64,000 nt of DNA from Dehalogenimonas formicexedens (GCF_001953175.1 NZ_CP018258.1:1888210-1952209); one strand, 5' to 3'; positions 23,430-32,954 are shown, counted from the first letter of the stretch. Notes: generated by a model not told the origin, from the sequence alone. Translations and numbers: made by a program.

Positions 23430-25302
23430 TAACGGCGTGGAAATTCCACCCCGTAGCCTTGTCCCGGAGAATGTTGAGCGTACGGGTTAAGTCTGCGGCG
23501 GTCACGGGCATGATTTTCCCCGTACCCGGTTCCGACTCAAAGCGTAGACGGAGAGCGGGTGAAAGCGACAAAACGGTAGAAAGCCCCCCCTCAGTTACCA
23601 GTTTCGAGGTTGTGCTATTCTGCCGCACATCTTTCTTGTGGGCGTCAATTTTGGCTTGATCTCCCGCAAGCACGGCCGCCGCATAAGCATACCGTCCACC
23701 GCTTATCGGATTGGCGACTAGAACTCCCTTTTCCTTGAGACCTTTGGCAATATTCTTGCAGGACACGTCCAGACCAGATGAGATACCTGCAAATACATAA
23801 CTGAGGTTCTGTTCGGTTGCTTTGAAAAGGTCAATCGCACCACCCAACCTCTGGTCAATCGCCTGCATAATAAGAATGGCTTTCAGAACAGCTTTCTCGT
23901 CCTCGCGTAAATTCTGTTGCTGTTGAAAGGTATCCAGAATCAGGCGGATATCGGAGGTAAGATGATTTTTGCCTTTCTCGTAGAAGAAGTTCCAAAGCAT
24001 ATCCACCGTGAGAAGTGGGTGATCATCAAAGGGGCCTGCGTGATCAATGAACCATTGGAACGCCTTCACATCGTCCGTATTCGAAGTCTTTATGAAGTCG
24101 AACATACTGCGCTGGTTTGATTTGAAAGCGGAGGCTATGTTTTTCAAGAGTAGTGCTGTCATCGGATGAATAGGCAATATTTTCTTCATCACTTGATGAT
24201 CTATAATATTTGTCGCCTTCATTACCGCTGTGCGAGCACTATTTGTTTGCGAGCCTAAATCGCCATCCACCAAAGTATCCCAATCCAACCTTGCGGCGGG
24301 TTTTACAGTAAAAGCTTCACCGATGAGGTCGAACGCGATGTTGTCGGGCAAGACAATGGGTATTGAGATAAAACGATCACTCACCTTGGATTGATTTCCC
24401 CTGTCGTTGTCTGCCACGTAGATTTGTTGAGGCTCATGTGTCACCACAATGAAGTAGAAGGGCTTATTCTGAACCAGAGCGGCAATTTTTTGAAACTCCG
24501 AAAGGCTTTCCCGGTTGTTCTTGAAGTAATCTGAGAATTCATCCCAAATAAAGACAATCCTGACGTTGTTGTGGTCGATGATGTCAGTCAGCCAATTGAT
24601 GAGCCTATCTGAATCGATGGTCAGCGCGGTAATACCCTCTTTATTTGCGAGACGGAAGATGTTACTCACTAAAGACTTAACTTCGCCATTCTTGCGGAGC
24701 ATATTCAACACATCATCGGCGGTGGACTGGGAGAATAGTGCTCTCCATTCCTTACCAAGGTTTTGCAGCAGGCTGTTGAACATCAGCTTATGATCGGTGT
24801 CTTCGAGCCACGCAATAATGCTTTCCTTAAGAGTATTCTCGCCAAGATAGGACACTTTCTGCTGCACAAGGGCGGACTTTACGCTTTCCTGAATGGCAAA
24901 GAAAAGGTCACGGGCCGACATAATACCGCCAGAAGCATAACGGTGAGCCACCACGATTCCCTTTTTCTTATGACCAATCAGCTTTTCAAGCAGGTCGCTT
25001 TTCTTTTTCAGGGGATCATATATGTCCCAATATGCACGCAGTTCCACCTCCGGCACTTCGAGGATTTTTCGAAGGGCATAGGCGCATTGGGACTTGCCTG
25101 TTCCGTATGCACCCTCAATCCAGAGCGTCTTGCCGTTGTTTTGCCGCGCCAAAGCACGCTCCATTTCGGTGAGCATATCAATAAACGTGCTGTGCGGATA
25201 GGTGTTGTCCCAGGGAGCACCGGCTTTGATTGCGGCATCGTCAATGCAAGGGAAATACCTCTCGTCGATGTCGAAGTATTCGCGGTATTTATTATTGGTC
25301 AT
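23386..25302 (-). CDS. brxC: BrxC, N-terminal ATPase part (frameshifted)
   Basis: The 638-residue frame has Walker A GAYGTGKS (64-71), a Walker B IVFIWDEFSDYF near residue 250, and a following RESLSEFQKIAALVQNKPFYFIVVTHEPQQ sensor region. Together these mark the P-loop ATPase BrxC/PglY. Its start overlaps the brxP stop by four bases. It ends DEAEGGDVP, where a +1 shift at a G5 run breaks the frame. The split may be a real mutation, a slippery site allowing occasional full-length product, or a sequencing error. Confidence 0.87.
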   Translation of the reverse strand: MTNNKYREYFDIDERYFPCIDDAAIKAGAPWDNTYPHSTFIDMLTEMERALARQNNGKTLWIEGAYGTGKSQCAYALRKILEVPEVELRAYWDIYDPLKKKSDLLEKLIGHKKKGIVVAHRYASGGIMSARDLFFAIQESVKSALVQQKVSYLGENTLKESIIAWLEDTDHKLMFNSLLQNLGKEWRALFSQSTADDVLNMLRKNGEVKSLVSNIFRLANKEGITALTIDSDRLINWLTDIIDHNNVRIVFIWDEFSDYFKNNRESLSEFQKIAALVQNKPFYFIVVTHEPQQIYVADNDRGNQSKVSDRFISIPIVLPDNIAFDLIGEAFTVKPAARLDWDTLVDGDLGSQTNSARTAVMKATNIIDHQVMKKILPIHPMTALLLKNIASAFKSNQRSMFDFIKTSNTDDVKAFQWFIDHAGPFDDHPLLTVDMLWNFFYEKGKNHLTSDIRLILDTFQQQQNLREDEKAVLKAILIMQAIDQRLGGAIDLFKATEQNLSYVFAGISSGLDVSCKNIAKGLKEKGVLVANPISGGRYAYAAAVLAGDQAKIDAHKKDVRQNSTTSKLVTEGGLSTVLSLSPALRLRFESEPGTGKIMPVTAADLTRTLNILRDKATGWNFHAVIAFAKDEAEGGDVP

Positions 25303-27749
25303 TTGTTATATCCCCTCTCAAACAAGTCGAGTACATCTTTGGACGATTTGTCCTCCGCAAGCGTTATCTTTTCAAGGTCATGCGTGAATGACGCGGTTAT
25401 GAAATTAGGATACTTCGCCGACAACCCTAAGAGTATCGGTGTCATGTCGTCGCGGTCAAGCCCGAAGATACGTGTGGGACTTATGCCATCGCGATCAATT
25501 CTATCGTTTAAGAGCGTGGCGAGAGTGAATTCCTTGTAGTCGTTGCACTTCTCCGCAAACTTAAACAAACCGTAGAGCACCACCCGTGGATCGCTCACCA
25601 TACATTTCGTGCGGACAAGGTCGCCATCATCGGTGATAAAGCCCCAGTGAAGACTTGTCCCGAGGGGCGTTTTGACCAGACGCTTATAGGATTTAGCGAT
25701 TGATTTAGCGTCTTTCGGCTTGACATCAACGGCTGTCAGCATATCCTCGACCCTCTGACGTGGGTAAGTTCTGCCGATATCGAACTTGTTGACATACCAC
25801 TCCATCTGTGGATTTTCGGAGACAAGGTTGATAAGAATCAAACCTTGCGCCGTGTCCGTTTCCCAGCCAATCTGAGAGGTTAACTCTGCAAATGGCGTGA
25901 AGTGGTTATTTTCATTTAAGGAAGCATCCTTAAGGAAACGCCTAAATATATCGAACATCATCGGTCCCAGGGTATGTTCCGAAAAAAATGCCTCCTTCAG
26001 TTCAAAGAATGAGCGCAGCCACTCTGGTTTCGGTGCGTGGTCAGCAAATGAGTTTAGGCTTTTCATCGAGTTCCCTCCTCCTTGTGGATGGCGTAACGAG
26101 TGGAACAACAAACAACCGCTATCTATTGCATGGCACTCATGACACCTGATACAGTCATTTATTTGGACTTTACCTTCCGCAAAACTTATACATCCATTTC
26201 GGCAGTTCGTTTCACAAACTCGGCAACCTTTGCAGTACGACGCTTTTCGGAACACCTGCCGGAATATTTTCCCGAACGCGGGCTTCTCTTTCAAAATGGA
26301 TTCAGGTAATGCCACGATGTATCCGTTTTTATTTGCCCGAACGGAAAACCAAATACGTTCGCTCTCGAAGATAACTGAATACTGGCCGTTGCAGCCGGTT
26401 AAGTCTCCAAGTGTCTTTATCCATTCCAGCCAGTTGGAATCAGGGTCCGTAATTGTTAGCGTTAGGTTTCCATTTGTGATCTTTTCAATGCATCGGAATG
26501 CATTGTTCGATAACTCCCGACCATTTTTCCTGGCATTCCAGCCACCGTTTAGGATATAAGACTCCGTGTTGCTTGTCTTGCGCTTGTCGCCGTCGTAGGT
26601 AGACTTAATTAAGTCGATATATATATCAATCTCAGCGGGGTAGCTGCTTCGCCGCAGATAGTCACTCGAGCCGCCCGACATAGGACAGAACAAGCAACCA
26701 GCACGACCGTTACCTTTTTTATAAGTTTCGTTGATTAGAACGTCATTCGTATATATATAAAGCCATATCTCCGCAGACGTCCATTCAAGGATTGAATTAT
26801 GACTGAACTGTCCCTTTTGTTTTGCGCCGTAATTCTCGTACTTGTATGTACTTCGCGCCACACTCTCCTGTGCTCGGACTCCAACAAAGTCCAGACCGAT
26901 AAAGTCGTTCTTGCTGGTTACTTCTCTAAGTTTCAATGTCTGTGGGGTGCTTTTGTGTACAGAACAGCACCAACGAAGGACACGCGACGGGGGGCCGAAC
27001 AACTCCCACGACTCCTTTGGGTTGAGGTGCGATTTTGCAATGTAGAAAGGTATCTCGTCCTCAACGCACTGTTGCTTTGTTTTCCTGATAACCTCGTAGG
27101 TGTCGGGAAACTCCATGCCCGTATCGCCGAACACCACAACAAAGCTACCTTTGGGCAAAGCTTTCTTTACAAGATCAAGAAGGACACAACTGTCCTTGCC
27201 GCCCGAAAACGCCACGTGGAAGCAGTTGAGCCTGTTCTTGTATATGGTGTAGATAGCAAGGATCTTTTTGACAGTGGTCTGCTCGATGATTTCAAGCATT
27301 GCGCGGTTTGCCTCAACCATTGCCACAACATCAATAGGGCGTAGAAAGTTTCCGTTTGGCTCTGGTTTTACAATACCGAATACATTGCCCTTTTTATCAA
27401 TGAATGACGGACGTTTGTCAGGTAAGTCACAGATCACCTTCTGGGTTACTTTGCCATCGGGAGTTTCCTTGTATTCACTGCACAAATACGCGAGGTGTAT
27501 CTCAGGTGCTGTGTACAGATTTCCACCTTTTAACATAGCAACAAGCTTACCACGATACCAATAGGTGTTCGCCTCTGCCCACATATAGGGTCGATCGATT
27601 TGGTTATCGTACTTCCAATACTTATCGAAGCCCAGTACGTCCAATTCAGGCGCGTAAACCGGGCGGGGTTCTTTTGAGAATCCGGTCGGCGAGGAATTAA
27701 GAAGTATCCCGCCCGTTTCACAATCGTAGGTATACGAGTACACCTTCAA
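25299..27749 (-). CDS. brxP: BREX type 4 PAPS-reductase-like protein BrxP
   Basis: The 816-residue protein has an N-terminal region, then a PP-loop PAPS-reductase domain with SGGKDS (182-187), GDTGMEFPDTYEV and the family's GCLFCPMSGG. A ferredoxin-like cluster follows (CKGCRVCETNCRNGC ... CIRCHEC, about 510-550). A C-terminal DUF4007-like region (about 560-816, NHFTPFAELTSQIGW) completes it. PAPS-reductase-like enzymes with DUF4007 also occur as DndC partners in DNA phosphorothioation. In type 4 BREX this gene takes the place of the PglX methylase. It overlaps both neighbours by four bases. Confidence 0.88.
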   Translation of the reverse strand: MKVYSYTYDCETGGILLNSSPTGFSKEPRPVYAPELDVLGFDKYWKYDNQIDRPYMWAEANTYWYRGKLVAMLKGGNLYTAPEIHLAYLCSEYKETPDGKVTQKVICDLPDKRPSFIDKKGNVFGIVKPEPNGNFLRPIDVVAMVEANRAMLEIIEQTTVKKILAIYTIYKNRLNCFHVAFSGGKDSCVLLDLVKKALPKGSFVVVFGDTGMEFPDTYEVIRKTKQQCVEDEIPFYIAKSHLNPKESWELFGPPSRVLRWCCSVHKSTPQTLKLREVTSKNDFIGLDFVGVRAQESVARSTYKYENYGAKQKGQFSHNSILEWTSAEIWLYIYTNDVLINETYKKGNGRAGCLFCPMSGGSSDYLRRSSYPAEIDIYIDLIKSTYDGDKRKTSNTESYILNGGWNARKNGRELSNNAFRCIEKITNGNLTLTITDPDSNWLEWIKTLGDLTGCNGQYSVIFESERIWFSVRANKNGYIVALPESILKEKPAFGKIFRQVFRKASYCKGCRVCETNCRNGCISFAEGKVQINDCIRCHECHAIDSGCLLFHSLRHPQGGGNSMKSLNSFADHAPKPEWLRSFFELKEAFFSEHTLGPMMFDIFRRFLKDASLNENNHFTPFAELTSQIGWETDTAQGLILINLVSENPQMEWYVNKFDIGRTYPRQRVEDMLTAVDVKPKDAKSIAKSYKRLVKTPLGTSLHWGFITDDGDLVRTKCMVSDPRVVLYGLFKFAEKCNDYKEFTLATLLNDRIDRDGISPTRIFGLDRDDMTPILLGLSAKYPNFITASFTHDLEKITLAEDKSSKDVLDLFERGYNK

Positions 27750-30151
27750 CCCCTCCTTTCACGTATGGCTTTCGCCTTATATATAATTTCATTAACTTTG
27801 CTTGTTGTACTTCTGCCTGTGTATCCGGCATCAAAGAGGAATCTGCCAACGGTCCTGTCCGTCAAAGGGACATCGGCATTCGCAACAGCGTCGGTCATAA
27901 TCTCTGTGTAGTCCAGGCTGCAAATTTTGCGTATAACCGCTCCAGCGTTGCGCGAGTTCACTGACGGGGTATCGAATCGAAACTTTTTGCTGAACCGTCG
28001 GCAATAACTTTCGAGGAGAAACAAGTTCCAAGTCTGCCTGCAATCAGGGAAAGCCCCGAAGGTTGTGAAAGATTTAAGTGGCAAGTAGTCGCCATCGATA
28101 AACAGTTCAATTGCGGCATCAACCGCCTCGGCATCGAAGTGAACATACTTATCTGCGACGTATGTGTCTTTATCGATACGAACCAGAACAGCGTTGCCAG
28201 CTTCCATCGGAATCCAACGATGAACTTCACCCGTTAGTTCCTTTTCGTAGTTCAGTAGGTCGTCAAGCGAGCATTTGTCGATGGTTCGGCAACGATCTTT
28301 CATAATGGTCAGTGCGTTAAGGGTGTCGCCTTTACGCGTAACGATTTTGCCGCACTTGTCGAACTTGTCCGATAGGCAAATGCAGAAGACGGCATTGTGA
28401 ACCGCTGTGACAGACAGTTCATAGTTGCGCTCCTGGATGTTCCTGAAAGGTAAGTCGGTGATGGAGGTATAACCGCGAGCGTTGCACTCTTGCATAGCCG
28501 CTTCGGTGATGATTTTACGTTCCTCATTGCTGATATCAATTCGGTTGACGTGCGTGAAGGTCTCCACTTTGCTCCATATGAAATTGCCGTTCTGACCAAG
28601 GGCGTACTTAATTCTATCGATGGGTATGTACTGCAACCGTTTAGCAAGTTGCTCGTAGGTAAGAAGCACATCGTCTCCCCAGACACGGAGGATTTCGCTC
28701 TCAAGAGCCGAAAAAACCGAAGCGTCCATGTGGCCAAAATAAGTTTGTGTGAACGATAGCTTCGGGAACAGCCTACGGAGAATGCCAACCAGCATATCCT
28801 CGGAGACTACACTCGCGCCGAATAGCCAATTCTCGTTCTTGGCATAGAATTCGGCAAAGAAGATAGCTTGGGCTCCATCGGAGAAGTATTCATCTACTAA
28901 TTCTTTGATTCGCCCTTTAGTCTCTGCCGACACGGCATATACCTTGCCGTCATAGGTAGTTCCACAAGCCGAAATGTACCCTTTCAATTCCTCGTCAGGC
29001 AGCACGATTTCCTCGCCAAAATCCTTTGCGGCAAAAGACCTGAATCGCGCCAACTCAATAGGGGAGTTCAGCCTGTATCCATTGGCGAAATGTGCCGAAA
29101 GAACATTAGTCAAGTTATCGACGGCCACAGGATCAAGCGCAGGCTTTGTCGAAAGCGCAGGGGCAACATGCGCAGGGTGCGAGTCTGTTGGTTTATACCA
29201 CCAAGCATCCCTGTAGTCGGTACTTCTCCCGCCACCTTCCTTAAATAAAAAGTGAAACCCTGTGCCGCGCAACTTCATCATTATGGTGGTCAATTTTCTG
29301 TCTCCAATGACCCATAACGCCCCGCCAGAATTACGTTTATCCACATATTCTAATTTAAGGCTCTCAACCAACTGAATCACGTCAGTCTCGTCAGTTTTCT
29401 CGACCCTTGACGTGGCTTCCGAAATGTGTTGCAAGTATCTCATTAAACATCCAATACCGGCAGAAAACATCCCCGAGCTTGACGTGTTCACTTGCTTGTA
29501 GTTTGGAGCAGCTTTGAAAATGTCCCAATAGGTGTTTAGTTCTTCTGGTGTATGACATGAGAAAACGCACCTATCATCCAATATGACAGGTGTCTCAAGT
29601 TTTCCGGGTGCGGAGCGGAGTGCGTTCATATACTGCCGTGCCACATTTTCTAGATACAAAGTGCCGTTAGCATTAGGTTGCATAACCAGCCATGTGATTA
29701 CAGCTTCGGGGTCGATAACTCCCTCTGACGAACGGTCGGGAACGATAGCCGATCCCCCCTCTTTATCCTCGACAAAGGCGGCAATAGCCGCTTTGTGGAC
29801 AAACGGCTTCTCCCTAAGAAACTGCAAATATAATTGCCCGGCAACGACGAATACCTTGTATGTATTCCTGTCAGTTATGCGTAGTAACTTTGCTCCAATG
29901 AGTTTGTTGTAAATAGATTGAAATATACTAAACTGCGTGTATCCCCAAACGCTGGTGGAACTAATCTTTTTTCGGACGGCATATCCCGAAATCTTCTCCA
30001 AACAGGATAAAATATCTTCAGGGGAATACTTCTTTGTGTTGCCGTCAGTGAGCCAGTTTTGAAACGATTCTCTCATGCTCGAAACGGACGCCAAGGAAAC
30101 CTGCTCAACACCAGGATTCACGGCTGTATTCACGAGATCTAATACAGCCAT
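27746..30151 (-). CDS. Uncharacterised 801-residue protein heading the BREX operon
   Basis: I do not recognise this family. The start is set at ATG 30151 because AAGGAGG lies nine to fifteen bases upstream, so the longer GTG reading from 30232 is unnecessary. The N-terminal 100 residues look like a helical DNA-binding module (FQNWLTDGNTKKYSPEDILSCLEKIS ... VWGYTQFSIFQSIYNKLI). The middle and C-terminal parts have winged-helix-like segments (VLLTYEQLAKRLQYIPIDRIKYAL; TDRTVGRFLFDAGYTGRSTTSKVNEIIY). There is no obvious nuclease, methylase or P-loop motif. The four-base overlap with brxP ties it to the defence system, and it may provide target recognition or phage sensing. Confidence 0.8.
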   Translation of the reverse strand: MAVLDLVNTAVNPGVEQVSLASVSSMRESFQNWLTDGNTKKYSPEDILSCLEKISGYAVRKKISSTSVWGYTQFSIFQSIYNKLIGAKLLRITDRNTYKVFVVAGQLYLQFLREKPFVHKAAIAAFVEDKEGGSAIVPDRSSEGVIDPEAVITWLVMQPNANGTLYLENVARQYMNALRSAPGKLETPVILDDRCVFSCHTPEELNTYWDIFKAAPNYKQVNTSSSGMFSAGIGCLMRYLQHISEATSRVEKTDETDVIQLVESLKLEYVDKRNSGGALWVIGDRKLTTIMMKLRGTGFHFLFKEGGGRSTDYRDAWWYKPTDSHPAHVAPALSTKPALDPVAVDNLTNVLSAHFANGYRLNSPIELARFRSFAAKDFGEEIVLPDEELKGYISACGTTYDGKVYAVSAETKGRIKELVDEYFSDGAQAIFFAEFYAKNENWLFGASVVSEDMLVGILRRLFPKLSFTQTYFGHMDASVFSALESEILRVWGDDVLLTYEQLAKRLQYIPIDRIKYALGQNGNFIWSKVETFTHVNRIDISNEERKIITEAAMQECNARGYTSITDLPFRNIQERNYELSVTAVHNAVFCICLSDKFDKCGKIVTRKGDTLNALTIMKDRCRTIDKCSLDDLLNYEKELTGEVHRWIPMEAGNAVLVRIDKDTYVADKYVHFDAEAVDAAIELFIDGDYLPLKSFTTFGAFPDCRQTWNLFLLESYCRRFSKKFRFDTPSVNSRNAGAVIRKICSLDYTEIMTDAVANADVPLTDRTVGRFLFDAGYTGRSTTSKVNEIIYKAKAIRERRG

Positions 30152-30176
30152 TCCTTGGACTCCTCCTTCTTTCTGA

Positions 30177-30406
30177 TTAGCTAGACTCCATTTGATTCCC
30201 AGTGCGAACGTAGTAAATACGCGCGGGACCAACCTGGCGAAAAGTTACGTCCCCTCTTTCTTCGAGCACTTTAAGTATTCCAGCCATATATTGCCGGTTA
30301 GTCTTTAGTCTCTCTGCCAGTTCTTTAACACTAAGGCCAGGCTCTTTACTTAAATATCTCTAACTTGTCCCGCAAAATCAGGCTTGTTGGTAATGTGTGT
30401 AGTCAT
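30177..30406 (-). pseudogene. Frameshifted winged-helix regulator upstream of BREX
   Basis: From ATG 30406 the frame reads MTTHITNKPDFAGQVRDI and then stops. In the next frame it continues without a start: YLSKEPGLSVKELAERLKTN, then RQYMAGILKVLEERGDVTFRQVG, then PARIYYVRTG, ending at 30177. Joined, the two parts give a 75-residue winged-helix protein of the KELAERL...RQYMAGIL type. One base is missing near 30350-30362. The gene sits 26 bases ahead of the BREX operon, where a transcriptional regulator would be expected, so the loss may have changed operon control. Confidence 0.78.
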
Positions 30407-30423
30407 AACAGCTATCCTTGTGT

Positions 30424-30445
30424 TAACGTTAGTGATTGCATTATA
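30424..30445 (-). promoter_or_regulatory. Candidate promoter/operator of the BREX operon
   Basis: On the minus strand a consensus -10 TATAAT lies at 30440-30445 with no good -35 hexamer at 16-18 bases. Just downstream, over the expected start point, is the 8-base palindrome TAACGTTA (30424-30431) inside GTTAACGTTAG. A weak -35 plus an operator over +1 suggests regulated expression, perhaps by the broken winged-helix gene. Confidence 0.45.
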
Positions 30446-30578
30446 CTTGCTTCACCAACGGACCTCCAGTGCCAGAGGCCAACCGATCGGGGACACATGA
30501 ACTGTCGCGTTTGATATCATTGGGTCTAACAACTCCTACAGCCCGCCGCAGATCATTGGATGGTACAATGTTATCAGA

Positions 30579-31472
30579 ATGAGTATTAGTTTCCCGGTAG
30601 GCAGGAATCCTTCGGCCATTTGCTTCGATGGCAATAACATTTGGGTAGCGAACGCTGGTAATAATAGCGTCAGCAAGTTACGGATGGACGATGGAAGTCT
30701 CCTGGGAGATTATAAGGTAAGCGGTCGCCACCCTTGCGCGATTTGTTTTGATGGCACCAATATATGGGTAGCCAACAGTGGTAGCAACAGTGTCTCGAAG
30801 CTACGAGTCAGTGATGGCAGCCTCTTGGGAAACTACACCGTAAATGCCAAGCACCCTTGCGCTGTTTGTTTCGACGGCACCAATATTTGGGTGGTTAATT
30901 ATCGAAGTGAATACGTCTCCAAGCTACAGGCGAGCGACGGTGTTCTACAAGGACATTACGATGTAGCTTCCGCCGGTTTGGATAGTAGCCATCCTTGCGC
31001 AATTTGTTTTGATGGCGACAACATCTGGGTGGCAGACGTGAATAGCAATATTCTCAGCAAGTTATGTGCAAGCAATGGTGGTCTATTAGGGAATTATCCA
31101 GTGGCTGGAACTGAGAACCAACAACCTTGCGCGATTTGTTTTGATGGAGCCAATATTTGGGTAGCAAATAATCGAAGCGATAGCGTCTCAAAGCTGTTGG
31201 CCAGTGATGGCACTTTGTTAGGGACCTATCCTGTCGCCGGTTCCGGTAGGCATCGACCTTGCGCAATCTGTTTTGATGGCGCCAACGTTTGGGTAGCAAA
31301 TAATAAAAGTAATAGCATATCCAAAATTCGCACGAGTGATGGGTTTTTGTTAGGAAATTATCGCGTCACCGGAATAGCGTCTAGAAACTGTCATCCCCGG
31401 GCTCTTTGTTTCGATGGAGCGGATATTTGGGTAGCAAATAATAACGATAACAGCGTCAGCAAATTGGATTAA
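30579..31472 (+). CDS. Seven-bladed beta-propeller repeat protein
   Basis: The 297-residue protein consists of seven consecutive repeats of about 40-47 residues. Each has the form PCAICFDGxNIWVANxxSNSVSKLxxSDGxLLGxYxV. The last repeat breaks off after SVSKLD and the N-terminal MSISFPVG could supply the missing strand, giving a closed seven-bladed propeller of the YncE/Vgb type. Most blades carry two Cys in PCAICFD, which is unusual. There is no signal peptide, so the protein is probably cytoplasmic. No Shine-Dalgarno site is evident. It directly follows the divergent BREX promoter region. A ligand- or protein-binding role is a guess. Confidence 0.8.
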   Translation: MSISFPVGRNPSAICFDGNNIWVANAGNNSVSKLRMDDGSLLGDYKVSGRHPCAICFDGTNIWVANSGSNSVSKLRVSDGSLLGNYTVNAKHPCAVCFDGTNIWVVNYRSEYVSKLQASDGVLQGHYDVASAGLDSSHPCAICFDGDNIWVADVNSNILSKLCASNGGLLGNYPVAGTENQQPCAICFDGANIWVANNRSDSVSKLLASDGTLLGTYPVAGSGRHRPCAICFDGANVWVANNKSNSISKIRTSDGFLLGNYRVTGIASRNCHPRALCFDGADIWVANNNDNSVSKLD

Positions 31473-31494
31473 TGAGCCCATTCAGGAGTGTATC

Positions 31495-32082
31495 ATGAGG
31501 GAAAAATGGTACGGCGATGCCCGTGATCTTGTGAAATGGGGAGTGCTGCTCACATTAGCGGAATACTACGGCGTAAAACAGATCCTTCAAGTTGCCTATC
31601 TTCGTTCGACCACATGGGAAAACGTCGAGATTGACGGGGAATTCAAACCCATTCCCCACTGTGTAATCAAACATTTTAGGGATATACAAAATGTTGAGAA
31701 GCTAGTGGGCGAACCACGAATCCAAGTTCTCGATTTACGATTTGAAGACCGTGCCCTATATGAAGAAACCATCATAAAGAGTGTGGGTGAAAGCCAGCAC
31801 CCGTGTATCTTGTTCCTAGATCCAGACACCGGTTTGGAACCTCAAGGTCAACCAAGTTACGAGCATGTGTTGGAGAAGGAGCTTTCAAACGTATGGGGAA
31901 ACTTATACAAGGGAGATGTGTTGGTGTTGTATCAACATCAGACGAATAGAAATGGTCAACCGTGGATCGAACAGAAACATGCCCAGTTCGCAAAGGCATT
32001 GAGTGTGGCATTTGACCAGGTAAAAATTGGTAGAAGTCTCAAGATTGCACGTGACGTTGTATTACTATATTGCTCTAAATGA
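31495..32082 (+). CDS. Conserved hypothetical protein next to defence genes
   Basis: The 195-residue protein has features MREKWYGDARDLVKWGVLLTLAEYYG, LQVAYLRSTTW, PCILFLDPDTGLEPQ and a terminal RDVVLLYCSK. LDPDTGLE in a beta-strand-turn context recalls proteins of the three-Cys-motif partner type, but I cannot assign a family. GGAG lies 13 to 16 bases upstream. It lies 22 bases after the propeller gene and is probably co-transcribed. Confidence 0.7.
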   Translation: MREKWYGDARDLVKWGVLLTLAEYYGVKQILQVAYLRSTTWENVEIDGEFKPIPHCVIKHFRDIQNVEKLVGEPRIQVLDLRFEDRALYEETIIKSVGESQHPCILFLDPDTGLEPQGQPSYEHVLEKELSNVWGNLYKGDVLVLYQHQTNRNGQPWIEQKHAQFAKALSVAFDQVKIGRSLKIARDVVLLYCSK

Positions 32083-32259
32083 GATCCAATCCAGGAACTC
32101 GCCAGGTATTTCAGCGGTGCTAAAGGTATTGCCCTCAACGCAAAGAGCCCCCACATCGCCTTATTCGTTTAAAAACATATTGAGGAATAGAAGATGATGG
32201 CAAAAGAGGTAGACGAACAATACCAAAGTGAGACTTAGCAGCCAAAGGAGCAAATCTGA

Positions 32260-32653
32260 ATGATCGAGTTCGTGGTTGATAGGCTGATTATTCTTCTGGG
32301 AAATCTGAAAGTATTTGGTCGGGATAGAAGAGAATTGCGCGACAATGCTTTAAGGGCTATCTCATATGCTCTGAACGAAACCTACCTATATTACCGATAA
32401 TGGAAAAGAACGTGACTTAGATATTGAAGCTCAATTATCGAGGTATTGGGCTGCTGCGGCGATTCCCTTACGTCACATAGATGCCAATTTAGCTGAGATA
32501 TGCGAAAACAAGTCAGAGTATTGGATTAACCCACAATCCTATGATCAATCGAAGATAAAACATTTGGGCATTGGGCTTAAAGAAGTACGAGAACGATATC
32601 GTAACTTGCTACATCCGCAGTTTGCACGGAGAAGCCAAAATATGCGCATATAG
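32260..32653 (+). pseudogene. Frameshifted gene of unknown family
   Basis: The ATG at 32260 has AAAGGAG upstream. It reads MIEFVVDRLIILLGNLKVF, then GRDRRELRDNALRAISYALN, then ETYLYYR and a stop at 32398. The next frame continues DNGKERDLDIEAQLSRYWAA and on through KSEYWINPQSYDQ to a stop at 32651. Together the parts would make a helical protein of about 130 residues. A one-base deletion near 32395-32400 explains the break. The family is not recognised, but the position among defence genes is suggestive. Confidence 0.7.
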
Positions 32654-32954
32654 AAAATAGGTGGCTCAAATCACCTTAGCTTCATCGCGATGTGATACTG
32701 AAAGCCAATTCCAACATGGGAGTGCTGTCTCATCCCCAACGCTGGACTCGAACCTATACAATTAATTCAAACTCCGTCCTAAAAGTTCTATATTTTAAAC
32801 AGCCTGGGCTAGCATATCGGATCCGAACTTCGTGGTAGGGTGTGTTCCCTCTGAGGCCACAAGAAGGTTATCGAAAAGACCCTCCCCGGACAAAGGCCGC
32901 CCGGTTCTCGGTATCGTCACCTTTGGTGGGCCGTTTATGTTGGATAGCAATCTT
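32654..32954. other. Gap without recognised gene
   Basis: No supported gene lies between the broken gene and the dNTPase stop. Frames on both strands are short and compositionally unlike coding sequence. Confidence 0.5.

Noticed and set aside
32725-32765. T-arm-like GGTTCGAGTCC on the minus strand
   Set aside because: The flanking stem does not pair and no cloverleaf can be drawn. It is probably chance.
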